From the NCBI RefSeq assembly GCF_001927285.1, contig NZ_MSIG01000023.1, positions 1 through 47,000 on the forward strand: a stretch of 47,000 bases of DNA, read 5' to 3'. Position 1 is the first letter of the stretch. Each line of letters starts with the position of its first letter. This DNA is from Mongoliimonas terrestris (GTDB lineage Bacteria > Pseudomonadota > Alphaproteobacteria > Rhizobiales > Pleomorphomonadaceae). The translations under genes were made by a program, and so were the position numbers. Below are positions 24,509-32,546 of the stretch, in pieces. Under the pieces are notes generated by a model that worked only from the letters and a program-made list of their open reading frames with translations, made no database searches and was not told the DNA's origin.

Positions 24509-27500
24509 CTAACCGCCTTTAGATGAAATGCGCCGTGCATCGGCGCTGGCGGCCTCCACGTCGGTCCATGCCGGCTTGCCGGGAGCGAAGCGGGCGCGGA
24601 GGTAGGTGGCGAGGGCGGCGATCTGGCGGTCGGTGAGGCTGGCGGCGAAGGCCGGCATGGACATGACCTCCGCCGGTGAGCCGGGCCGGGCGGCAAGGCT
24701 CGCGGGGGCCTCGGCGCCGTGGAGGATGGTCCGGATCAGGTTCGCCGGCCGGTCCGCGTGGAGGGGGCTGTTGAGCGCGAGCGGGGCGAGCGTGCCGTCG
24801 GCTTCGTGGCAGGCGGCGCAGGCGCCCTCGAAGAGGCGCGCGCCTTCCGGGGCGACGAGCGCCGCGTCGGCCCTGGCTGCTTCAGAGGCCGCAAGGGCGG
24901 CGGTTCGCGCGGCGGCGGCGGCCTCGGGTGTTGCGGTGCCGGGGAAGCTGGCGAGATAGACCGCCATCGCCCGGATGTCGGCGTCCGGCAACGGCGCCAA
25001 TGATTTGACCACCGCCGCCATTGGGCCGCCGGCGCTGCCGTGGTCGGCCGCGTGGCCGTCGCGGAGATAGGCGTAGAGCGCCGCCTCGGTCCAGCCGACC
25101 GGACCCGCCGCCGTGCCGTTGATGGCCGGCGCGTCCCAGCCCTCCGCCGTGCCGCCGGCAAGCCGCGCGGGGCCGGTGCGTTCCGCGCCGAGGGCGTTCC
25201 GCTCCGTGTGGCAGGCGGAGCAGTGGCCGAGGCCTTCCACCAGATAGGCGCCGCGATTCCAGGCCTCGCCCTTCAGCGGGTCGACCGCGACCGTGGTGGG
25301 GCGGAGGTACAGGGCGTTCCAGGCGGCCATCAGGCCACGGACGGCGAAGGGCGGCTTCAGGGCCGAGACGGGCGCCGGGGCGGCGACGGCGGGGGTCGTC
25401 ATCAGGTAGGCGTAGAGGTCCTGCAGGTCGCCGTCGTCGACGTTGACGAAGGACGTGTAGGGGTGGACCGGGTAGAGGTGGGCGCCGTCGCGGCGGATGC
25501 CCTGGCGCATGGCGCGCTGGAAGGCCGCGAAAGACCAGCCGCCGATACCATTGGTCTCGTCGGGCGTGATGTTGGTGGCCCGGACGGTGCCGAAGGGCGT
25601 CTCGAAGGCGCGGCCGCCGGCGAGCGCCACGCCGTCCGGCCCCACGTGACACACGGCGCAGGCGCCGGCCGCGGCCACGAGCCGGCCGCGCTCTACGCTC
25701 GCCGGGCTGAACACCGCCGGGTCGGGCCGCTGGATCGGCGCGATCGCCGGCCGGAAGGGGGCGGCGAGGGCGAGGCCGCCCGCGGCGAGGCCGGCGAGGC
25801 CGGCGATGCCGACGCCGAGGCCGAACCAGCGCTTCGCCTTCCGCTTCACCGCGGCTCGGTGTTCGATGCGCTGCTCGATCCGCTGCCGGCCTTGCAGGGC
25901 GGCGAGGACGCGGTCGGGCGTCAGCGGCAGCTCGCGGAAGCGGAGGCCTGTGGCGTCATAGACCGCGTTGACGATGGCGGCGGCGCTCGGCACGGACGCG
26001 CTTTCGCCGACGCCGCGCGGCTCCTCGTCGGGGCGGGGGATGAGGAGGACGTCGATGTCCGGCGTCTCCTCGAAGGTGAGGATGGGATAGCCGCCCCATT
26101 CCAGGCTTTCCACGCCGGTGCCGGTGAAGCGCACCTCCTCCTTCAGCACCCGGCTCACCGACTGGATGACGTTGCCGTGGATCTGGTGGCGGACGCCGTC
26201 CGGGTTGATCATCAGCCCGCTGTCCTGGCCGACGGTGACGCGCGTGACCGTGACGACACCGGTGCGCCGGTTGACCGCGACGTCCGCCACCCAGGCGGCC
26301 CAGGCGGCGGGCGTGCCGGGGAATTTGCCGTGATTGTAGAGCGCATAGGCGAAGCCGCGGCCGTAGAGGAGGTCGCCCTCGCCGCCCTCGGTGCCCCAGG
26401 TGGTGCGCAGGCGCCACTTCGCGCGCTCGGCGACGGCGCGGACGAGGTCGACCGCGCGCGGGTCCGTCAGGTAGCGGAGCCGGTATTCGACCGGGTCGAC
26501 GCCGGCAGCGTTGGCGAGTTCGTCGAAATAGCTCTCGTGGGCGAAGCTGTTGGGCATGGCCGACACGCCGCGGAACCAGGAGGCGCGGGCGAGCGGCGGC
26601 ATGTCGTGCACGGCGATCCGCATGGGACCGACCGCATAGGGCGGGATGGCGGTGCGGTCGCCCATCTCGGCAACTTCGGGCACCGGCGGCAGCTTGCCGG
26701 TAAGGACGAGAGCGAGAGTGGGGGCGAGGTTGGACGGGTAGCGCGTCTCGAAGTCGTAGGCGACCGGGCCGCCGGCAAGATCCAGCCCGCCGCGCACGTC
26801 GATCACCTGGGCGGCGCCCTTCGGCTCCCAGCCGTGCTCCTCCTCGCGGGTGAGCTGCACCCGGACCGGCGCGCCGACCGCCCGGGAGAGGAGGGCGGCG
26901 TCGGCGGTGACGTCGTCGGCGCAGTTGCGGCCGTAGCAGCCGGCGGCCTCGTGGCGCTCCACCACGATGGCCTCTTCGGGCATGTCGAGGAGGCGGGCGA
27001 GGTCGCGGCGCATCCAGTGCGGGTTCTGGGTGCCGGACCAGACGGTGAGGCCGTCCGCCCGCCAGTCGGCGACCGCGCAGGACGGGCCGATGGAGCCGTG
27101 CATCTGGTAGGGCCAGACGTAGGTGCGCGGCATGGCGGGCGAGGCGGCGGCGAGCGCGCGCTCCACGTCGCCCTCGTGCTTCAAGACGCGGGTGCGGGCC
27201 GGGTTCGCCCGAAGGGCGGCTTCGACATCGTTGAGGTCCGGTCGCGGCGGCTGCGGCTTCCAGGTGACCTTGAGGCGGCGGGCGGCCTCGACGGCCTGCT
27301 CCTCTCGCGCGGCGACGACGCCGACGAAGTCGCCGATCGCCACCACGGCGACGAAGCCCGGCAGGTGGGCGACGGAGCTTTCGTCGACCGCAAGAAGGCT
27401 GGTGCCGACGCCCTCGCCGTGGTCGTAGCCCACATAGGGCGGGCGGACGACGCGGCCGTGCAGCATGCCGGGGACGCGGACGTCGTGGACGTAGGTCCAG

Positions 27501-28066
27501 AGGCCGAGGGCCTTCGGGCCGATGTCGGTGCGCGGCTGCGGTGTGCCGACGAGGCGGTAGTCGGCGACCGGCTTGACGGCGATGGCGGGGTCGATTTCCA
27601 CGCGCGCGTGGCGGCCGCGGACGAGATCGCCGTAGCCGATCGCGGCGGATCCGGCGTGGACGGTTCCACCGTCGACGGTGAGGGCGTCCACCGTCGTGCC
27701 GAGACGGTCGGCGGCGCGCGCCAGCAGGTGGCGGCGGGCGGTGGCGGCGGCCTGGCGAAGCGGGATCGCGGTGATCTGGATCGTTTCGCTGGCGATAGTG
27801 GGGCCCTGGTCCGGCGCGGCGGAGGTGGTGCCGAGCACCAGGGAGACGCGCTCGAACGGCACGTCCAGCTCTTCCGCCACGATCTGGGCGAGGGCGGTGC
27901 GGATGCCGGTGCCGAGGTCCACGTGCCCGTTGAAGGCGATGACGGTGCCGTCGCCGGTGATCGCCAGGTGGATGTCCGGCGCATTGGCGGAACCGGGCCG
28001 GAGCACCAGCAGGATGTCGTCGGCCTCCAGGTAGGCGGCGAGGGCTTTCTCGCGGGGCCCGGTCAT
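24509..28066 (-). CDS. nicB: Nicotinate dehydrogenase large subunit: molybdopterin domain fused to triheme cytochrome c
   Basis: A 1185-residue fusion, the same size and layout as Pseudomonas putida NicB. Residues 1 to about 740 are a xanthine-dehydrogenase-type molybdenum subunit, with GHVDLGTGIRTALAQIVAEE near the N-terminus and the catalytic glutamate in RGVGESASVPSAAAI (E688). A transmembrane helix follows at about 747-768, then three heme c sites: CAVCH at 803-807, CSACH at 949-953 and CAACH at 1083-1087. With NicA it would hydroxylate nicotinate to 6-hydroxynicotinate and pass electrons to the respiratory chain, so no NAD or FAD subunit is needed. The ATG at 28066 overlaps the nicA stop (ATGA). 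Related isoquinoline- or aldehyde-oxidising enzymes share this build, but context favours nicotinate. Confidence 0.85.
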   Translation of the reverse strand: MTGPREKALAAYLEADDILLVLRPGSANAPDIHLAITGDGTVIAFNGHVDLGTGIRTALAQIVAEELDVPFERVSLVLGTTSAAPDQGPTIASETIQITAIPLRQAAATARRHLLARAADRLGTTVDALTVDGGTVHAGSAAIGYGDLVRGRHARVEIDPAIAVKPVADYRLVGTPQPRTDIGPKALGLWTYVHDVRVPGMLHGRVVRPPYVGYDHGEGVGTSLLAVDESSVAHLPGFVAVVAIGDFVGVVAAREEQAVEAARRLKVTWKPQPPRPDLNDVEAALRANPARTRVLKHEGDVERALAAASPAMPRTYVWPYQMHGSIGPSCAVADWRADGLTVWSGTQNPHWMRRDLARLLDMPEEAIVVERHEAAGCYGRNCADDVTADAALLSRAVGAPVRVQLTREEEHGWEPKGAAQVIDVRGGLDLAGGPVAYDFETRYPSNLAPTLALVLTGKLPPVPEVAEMGDRTAIPPYAVGPMRIAVHDMPPLARASWFRGVSAMPNSFAHESYFDELANAAGVDPVEYRLRYLTDPRAVDLVRAVAERAKWRLRTTWGTEGGEGDLLYGRGFAYALYNHGKFPGTPAAWAAWVADVAVNRRTGVVTVTRVTVGQDSGLMINPDGVRHQIHGNVIQSVSRVLKEEVRFTGTGVESLEWGGYPILTFEETPDIDVLLIPRPDEEPRGVGESASVPSAAAIVNAVYDATGLRFRELPLTPDRVLAALQGRQRIEQRIEHRAAVKRKAKRWFGLGVGIAGLAGLAAGGLALAAPFRPAIAPIQRPDPAVFSPASVERGRLVAAAGACAVCHVGPDGVALAGGRAFETPFGTVRATNITPDETNGIGGWSFAAFQRAMRQGIRRDGAHLYPVHPYTSFVNVDDGDLQDLYAYLMTTPAVAAPAPVSALKPPFAVRGLMAAWNALYLRPTTVAVDPLKGEAWNRGAYLVEGLGHCSACHTERNALGAERTGPARLAGGTAEGWDAPAINGTAAGPVGWTEAALYAYLRDGHAADHGSAGGPMAAVVKSLAPLPDADIRAMAVYLASFPGTATPEAAAAARTAALAASEAARADAALVAPEGARLFEGACAACHEADGTLAPLALNSPLHADRPANLIRTILHGAEAPASLAARPGSPAEVMSMPAFAASLTDRQIAALATYLRARFAPGKPAWTDVEAASADARRISSKGG

Positions 28067-28572
28067 GAGGACGGCTCCATGCGCGCGGCCTCGGTGGGGG
28101 AGACGGCGAGGTCGTCGCGGGCGAGGCGGACGGCGGCGAGGATTTCCATGTGGGTGCCGCAGCGGCAGAGGTGGTGGCGAAGGGCGGCGCGGATCGCCGC
28201 CTCGTCGGGCGCCGGGTCGCGGGCGAGGAGCGCGACGGTTGCGATGATCATGCCGTTGAGGCAGTAGCCGCACTGCGCGGCCTGCATGGCCGTGAAGGCG
28301 CGCTGCACCGGGTGGGGCTCGCCGTCGGTGGCGAGCCCTTCGAGGGTGGTGACGGTCCGCCCGGCGAGGGTGCCGAGGCGGGTGGTGCAGGCGCGGACGG
28401 CGCGGCCGTCGACCAGCACCGCGCAGGCGCCGCATTCGCCGAGGCCGCAGCCGAACTTCGGGCCGTTGAGGCCGCAGTCGTTGCGAAGGACATAGAGGAG
28501 GGCGGTGTCGGCCGGCAGCGGGAAGCTCCGCGCCGCGCCGTTGATGGTCAGCGTCACCGGCGGTGTGCTCAT
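28063..28572 (-). CDS. nicA: Nicotinate dehydrogenase small [2Fe-2S] subunit
   Basis: A 169-residue iron-sulfur subunit of the xanthine dehydrogenase family. The plant-type [2Fe-2S] cluster is held by C42, C47, C50 and C62 (FGCGLGECGACAVLVDG), and the second by C101, C104, C136 and C138 (QCGYCLNG and LCRCGTHMEI). It carries electrons from the molybdenum site in NicB to the heme domain. The ATG at 28572 has GAGG 11 bases upstream; a GTG at 28599 is possible. A promoter with -35 TTGCAT and -10 TATCAT lies at 28691-28718, overlapped by operator site 4, and implies a leader of about 100 bases. Confidence 0.88.
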   Translation of the reverse strand: MSTPPVTLTINGAARSFPLPADTALLYVLRNDCGLNGPKFGCGLGECGACAVLVDGRAVRACTTRLGTLAGRTVTTLEGLATDGEPHPVQRAFTAMQAAQCGYCLNGMIIATVALLARDPAPDEAAIRAALRHHLCRCGTHMEILAAVRLARDDLAVSPTEAARMEPSS

Positions 28573-28690
28573 CGGCGTTTCGGCCTCGTCGGCGATCACG
28601 CGCAGCGGTTCGGCCCGGGTTTCCGGCGCCGGATCGGCGAGCCTGCGACGTTCCCCGCCAGGGTGTTCCCTGATCGACTCTGTAACCCGG

Positions 28691-28722
28691 ATGATAGCAA
28701 GGCTTCGTTGGTATGCAAACTA
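28691..28722 (-). promoter_or_regulatory. nicA promoter with weak operator (site 4)
   Basis: On the minus strand, TTGCAT (28718-28713) and TATCAT (28696-28691) are spaced by 16 bases. The region 28705-28722 reads TCGTTGGTATGCAAACTA on the plus strand and matches the 18-bp operator consensus at 14 positions, mostly in one half. It covers the -35 box. Confidence 0.5.
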
Positions 28723-28778
28723 TTCCGCGCCGGCGCACCGGGGACGATCGGCCGCGGCGCGCGGGTGCGAAGCGGCGG

Positions 28779-29243
28779 TCAGCAGATCTTCTTCAGGAGT
28801 TCGATCAGCATCAGCCGCTCGCCGGCGGTGAGCGGCGCGAGGGTCTCCTCCGTGATGGCGACGGCGGTGACGATGTTGCGGACCACGGCGGCTTCGCCCT
28901 CCGGCGTCAGCGAGAGCACCAGGCGGCGGCCGTCGGTCGGATCGGGGACGGTGCGCACGTGGCCGATCGCCACCAGGCGGTCGACGACGCCCTTGATGGT
29001 CGCCACGTCCATGGCGGTCTCGCGGCCGAGCCGGTTCTGGGACGTCGGCTGGATCTCGCGCAGCTTGTTGAGGGCGGACCACTGGGTCGGCGTCAGTCGT
29101 TCGGCCATGAGATCGGCGAAGATGGCCATGTGGCGCTGGTTGGCGCGCCGCAGGAAGAAGCCGACCTGCTGGTCCACACGGTAGTCGTCCGGGCCGGCGT
29201 CCGGGAGCGGCGCATCCGGGTCGACCTTGTCCTTTCCGGTCAT
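28779..29243 (-). CDS. MarR-family regulator, probable NicR/BpsR-like repressor
   Basis: A 154-residue MarR-type winged-helix protein. The dimerisation helix (QVGFFLRRANQRHMAIFADL) precedes LTPTQWSALNKL, a recognition helix region MDVATIKGVVDRLVAIGHV and the wing DPTDGRRLVLSLTPEG. MarR proteins bind palindromes of 16-20 bp, and NicR (Pseudomonas) and BpsR (Bordetella) control nicotinate genes in answer to 6-hydroxynicotinate. This gene lies between nicA and hnr and is the only regulator in the island, so it most likely binds the 18-bp palindromes. GGAG six bases before the ATG at 29243 supports the start. Ligand and site recognition are inferred. Confidence 0.85.
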   Translation of the reverse strand: MTGKDKVDPDAPLPDAGPDDYRVDQQVGFFLRRANQRHMAIFADLMAERLTPTQWSALNKLREIQPTSQNRLGRETAMDVATIKGVVDRLVAIGHVRTVPDPTDGRRLVLSLTPEGEAAVVRNIVTAVAITEETLAPLTAGERLMLIELLKKIC

Positions 29244-29389
29244 GGCGATCTCCAGGAGGCGGCGTCTGCGTCATCCAAGCCGTAAGCGGGCGCTGTTTGT
29301 CAACGCGCATGGGGGCGCAGTCTGCTGCCTTGCGGTGCGGCGGCAGGGCTTGCCGGGGGTGCGGAACGGGGTATCCTCGGACAGAATGC

Positions 29390-29435
29390 TTGACAGCTGC
29401 CGGGGGCGGCGCAATCTTCGTTTGTACACTAACGA
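29390..29435 (+). promoter_or_regulatory. hnr promoter and 18-bp operator (site 3)
   Basis: TCGTTTGTACACTAACGA at 29418-29435 is the operator, palindromic except at two positions per half. TTGACA (29390-29395) lies 22 bases before it, the same spacing as at hyuA. AATCTT (29413-29418) is the likely -10 and abuts the operator. The site lies between divergent marR and hnr and may also affect marR. Confidence 0.7.
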
Positions 29436-29494
29436 TCTTGGTTCAGCCGTGCGGACGGGTTGCTCCGCCCAGTCCGAGGCGCCGGGAGCCAGCG

Positions 29495-30997
29495 ATGGTC
29501 AAGCAGCAGGTCGAGAGCGTGGTGAACGGCAAGATCCGGTGCGATGCCTGCCCGGTGATGTGCTACATCGCCGACGGCCGCTCCGGTGCCTGCGACCGCT
29601 ACGCGAACGTCGGCGGAGACCTCGTCCGCGTCGATCCGCTGACCATCATCGAGCAGCAGGTCGCCCATGGGGGCAGCGTCGTGCCGTTCGCGCCCGACGC
29701 GGAGGCGGGGGCGTGGGACGGGGATCTGGTCCACGCGCGCACGCCCTTCGTGACCGCCGTCGGTGCCGGCACCACCTACCCGGACTACAAGCCCGCGCCC
29801 TTCATCGTGTCGCAGCGCCAGAACGGCGTCGACATGGTCACCGTGGTGACGGAAGGAATATTTTCCTATTGCGGCGTGAAGGTGAAGATCGACACGGACC
29901 GTTTCGTCGGGCCGGAGATGGCGGTCGTCCGGGTTGACGACGAGCCGGTCGGGCACGTGACCACCGGCGAATACGGCTCGCAGATGCTGTCGCTCGGCGG
30001 CGTCCACCACCTCACCGGCGGCGGCAAGAAGGAGGGGCGGGTCACCTGCGAGGCGCTCCTGAAGCTCTGCAACCGGGAGCGGGTGGAGCTTGCGGTGGAG
30101 GGCGGCGCGATGCTGTCGATCCAGGCGGGCCAGCCGCCGGTGATCAACGGGATCGAAGAGACCCGCATGCGGGTCGGCTGCGGGTCGGCGGCGATCGGCA
30201 TCTTCGCCCGGCAGTGGCGGGACCTGGTCGACGAGGTGGTGGTGGTGGACGACCACATCACCGGGGTGCTGTCGGAGCACCAGGCCGGCAAGCTTCTCGA
30301 CATTCCGCCGACCGGCATCCGCATCAAGGGGCGGCGCTCCACGCCGGGGCGCTACTTCCAGGTGGCGGAGCCCGGCACCGGCTGGGGCGGCACCAACATC
30401 ACCGATCCGCTGGCCATCCTCGGCGACTTCGACCCGAAGGTCGCCCGCCCGGGGATGCGGCTTCTGATGGTTTCCACCACGGGCGACCAGTCCGGCTACT
30501 ACGTGCTCGACGAGGCGCTGCGGCCGGTGCGCCAGCCGGTGCTGCCGGCGGACCTGCAGGCCGCCGTGGACGTGGTGGCGGAGAACTGCGAGCCGGCGAT
30601 GGTCTCCGTCCTCTTCGTCGGCGGCGCCGGCGGCAGCCTTCGCGCGGGGGTGACGACCAACCCGGTGCGGCTCACCCGGTCGGTGAAGGACGCGCTCACC
30701 CACGTCTCCTGCGGCGGCGCGCCGGCCTATGTGTGGCCCGGCGGCGGCATCACCGTCATGGCGGACGTGATGCAGATGCCGACCAACAGCTTCGGCTATG
30801 TGCCGACGCCGGCACTGGTGGCGCCGATCGAGTTCACCATGCGCCTCGACGACTACCGCGCGCTCGGCGGCCACATGGAGGCGGTGGTGCCGATCGAGGC
30901 GGCGGTGGCGCTCGCCGAGCGCACGATCGCGCCCATCGTGGAGGGCGCCTGGCCGACCGCCGAGCGGAACTTCAAGTGGGGCGCCGGGCGGAGCTGA
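29495..30997 (+). CDS. hnr: 6-hydroxynicotinate reductase
   Basis: A 500-residue homologue of the Eubacterium barkeri enzyme that reduces 6-hydroxynicotinate to 1,4,5,6-tetrahydro-6-oxonicotinate with reduced ferredoxin and carries a covalent flavin. A four-cysteine iron-sulfur motif stands at the N-terminus (C16, C19, C23, C33: RCDACPVMCYIADGRSGAC). Six further cysteines are scattered (126, 185, 192, 229, 365, 406). AGVTTNP at 384-390 resembles the (S/A)G(A/x)T(T/S) site at which ApbE enzymes attach FMN to threonine. The ATG at 29495 precedes the conserved start. It heads an operon with a UPF0280 protein and two DUF1185 proteins. The family match is good; the substrate is supported by adjacent nicAB. 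Confidence 0.85.
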   Translation: MVKQQVESVVNGKIRCDACPVMCYIADGRSGACDRYANVGGDLVRVDPLTIIEQQVAHGGSVVPFAPDAEAGAWDGDLVHARTPFVTAVGAGTTYPDYKPAPFIVSQRQNGVDMVTVVTEGIFSYCGVKVKIDTDRFVGPEMAVVRVDDEPVGHVTTGEYGSQMLSLGGVHHLTGGGKKEGRVTCEALLKLCNRERVELAVEGGAMLSIQAGQPPVINGIEETRMRVGCGSAAIGIFARQWRDLVDEVVVVDDHITGVLSEHQAGKLLDIPPTGIRIKGRRSTPGRYFQVAEPGTGWGGTNITDPLAILGDFDPKVARPGMRLLMVSTTGDQSGYYVLDEALRPVRQPVLPADLQAAVDVVAENCEPAMVSVLFVGGAGGSLRAGVTTNPVRLTRSVKDALTHVSCGGAPAYVWPGGGITVMADVMQMPTNSFGYVPTPALVAPIEFTMRLDDYRALGGHMEAVVPIEAAVALAERTIAPIVEGAWPTAERNFKWGAGRS

Positions 30998-31051
30998 CCG
31001 GGACGCGGGCGCCGGGCGCGTTCGGCCGCGCGACCCGGGGAGGGAGGATGG

Positions 31052-31969
31052 ATGCCGGGACCGACAGCCGCCTACCTGGACGGATCGCCCGACGGCCGGC
31101 TGCACCTGCAGCACGGCCCGATCGACCTCGTGATCGGCGTCGACGGCGGGCCTTCGCCGGAAGCGGAGCGGCGGCTGCGGGCGACAGCCTTCAGGCTGGC
31201 CCACCGGCGGTTCCAGACCGTGCTGGCCGAACTGGTGGAGGAATTGCCGCTCCTGAAGACGGCCATGCGGCCGGGCTTCCCGCAGCCGGCCCGGTCCACG
31301 GCGCGGCGAATGGTGGCGGCGGTACGGCCGCTGTCGGAGCGCTTCATCACGCCCATGGCGGCGGTGGCGGGGTCTGTCGCCGACGAGATCCTTTCCGCCA
31401 TGCTGGCCGGCTTCGACGGGCCGGAGCGGCCCGGCCGCATCGCGGTCAACAACGGCGGCGACATCGCGCTCCACCTCGATGGCGGCCACGTCTACCGGCT
31501 CGGCATCCGCGGGCAGGACGGGGCGGACCTCGGCGCCTTCACGGTGCGGGCGGGGGAGGGCATCGGCGGGGTCGCCACTTCCGGGCGCGGCGGGCGGAGC
31601 CTTTCCATGGGCATCGCCGACAGCGTCACGGTGCTGGCCGGAAACGCCGCGAGCGCCGACGCGGCGGCGACCCTGATCGCCAACGCGGTCGACCTGCCCG
31701 GCCATCCGGCCGTGACGCGGGTGCCGGCAAACCGCCTTGTCGACGACAGCGACCTCGGCGACCGGCTGGTGACCACCGGCTGCGGGCCGTTGACCGACGC
31801 CGAGATCGACGACGCCCTAGACCGCGGCGCGGCGTTCGCCGCGGACCTGATCGCGCGCGGCCACATCCGCCGGGCCGCGCTCCACCTTCGGGCGCGCAGC
31901 CGGATCGTCGGAGACGGTCCGCGACCCGCCGCCGCGCCCATCCTTTTTCGGGAGTCCTGCCATGCCTGA
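31052..31969 (+). CDS. UPF0280 protein (ApbE superfamily), possible flavin transferase for Hnr
   Basis: A 305-residue member of UPF0280 (COG2122), a branch of the ApbE flavin-transferase superfamily with no established reaction that I know of. ApbE-like landmarks are TPMAAVAGSVADEI (residues 100-113), IAVNNGGDIALHLDGG (the N-x-G-G-D-like motif at 133-137) and TSGRGGRSLSMGIAD (176-190). No signal peptide is seen, unlike classic exported ApbE, so it should act in the cytoplasm where Hnr is. GGGAGGGAGG precedes the ATG at 31052. It lies between hnr and the DUF1185 genes and overlaps the latter by eight bases. Attaching the covalent flavin of Hnr is the simplest role, but it is inferred. Confidence 0.75.
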   Translation: MPGPTAAYLDGSPDGRLHLQHGPIDLVIGVDGGPSPEAERRLRATAFRLAHRRFQTVLAELVEELPLLKTAMRPGFPQPARSTARRMVAAVRPLSERFITPMAAVAGSVADEILSAMLAGFDGPERPGRIAVNNGGDIALHLDGGHVYRLGIRGQDGADLGAFTVRAGEGIGGVATSGRGGRSLSMGIADSVTVLAGNAASADAAATLIANAVDLPGHPAVTRVPANRLVDDSDLGDRLVTTGCGPLTDAEIDDALDRGAAFAADLIARGHIRRAALHLRARSRIVGDGPRPAAAPILFRESCHA

Positions 31970-32546
31970 GCCGAAGATCCGCAAGTTCGTCACCACCGTG
32001 GAAGAGATCTTCCACGAGGGCGGCCCGGTGGCGGCGACGCCGCTGAAGCGGGCGTCCGTGGTGGCGGTGATCGAGAACCCGTTCGCCGGCCGCTACCACG
32101 CGGAGATCGCCGGCTTCATGAAGGACCTGGAGCCGCTGGGTTTGGAGATGGCCGAGCGGCTGATCCGGGCGCTCGGCGGCGACAAGGCGGCCGTGGAGGG
32201 CTACGGCAAGGGGGCGATCGTGGGCCAGGCGGGCGAACTGGAACACGGGGCGCTCTGGCATGTGCCGGGCGGCTACGCCATGCGGGCGGCACTCGGCGAG
32301 GCGAAGGCGATCGTGCCGTCCACCAAGAAGGTGGGCGGACCCGGCACGCGGCTCGACGTGCCGGTGACGCACATCAACGCGTCCTACGTGCGCTCGCACT
32401 TCGACGCCATGGAGGTGGGCGTGCCGGATGCCCCGCGCGCGAACGAACTGGCGCTCGTGCTGGTGATGACCACCGGCGCCCGCATCCACGCCCGCGTCGG
32501 CGGCCTGAAGGCGGACGACATCAAGGGCGAGGACGGCCTCCGGTGA
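31962..32546 (+). CDS. DUF1185 / Amino_synth family protein, first copy
   Basis: A 194-residue protein of Pfam PF06684 (DUF1185, 'amino acid synthesis'). Structures of this family show a chorismate-mutase-like fold, also seen in the repeats of cyanuric acid hydrolase/barbiturase. Conserved blocks here are VIENPFAGRYHAEI near residue 37, EGYGKGAIVGQAGELEHGAL, VPSTKKVGGPG and RSHFDAMEVGV. The ATG at 31962 overlaps the UPF0280 stop. The second copy follows with a 4-base overlap. Being with hnr and sharing its promoter, it may act on the reduced ring product. Its reaction is not established. Confidence 0.8.
   Translation: MPEPKIRKFVTTVEEIFHEGGPVAATPLKRASVVAVIENPFAGRYHAEIAGFMKDLEPLGLEMAERLIRALGGDKAAVEGYGKGAIVGQAGELEHGALWHVPGGYAMRAALGEAKAIVPSTKKVGGPGTRLDVPVTHINASYVRSHFDAMEVGVPDAPRANELALVLVMTTGARIHARVGGLKADDIKGEDGLR

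Noticed and set aside
25040..28267. A 1075-codon open frame on the plus strand over nicB
   Set aside because: The Gly/Val/Asp/Arg-rich translation is the reverse shadow of nicB and nicA, which carry clear cofactor motifs.
28067..28738. N-terminal extension of nicB by about 224 codons upstream of 28066
   Set aside because: The extension is out of frame with nicA and Arg/Pro-rich. The ATG at 28066 overlaps the nicA stop and gives the expected NicB length.
29270..29305. A further MarR operator directly before marR
   Set aside because: GTTTGTCAACGC near 29295 shares only a few bases with the palindrome and has no second half; the hnr operator could serve both genes.
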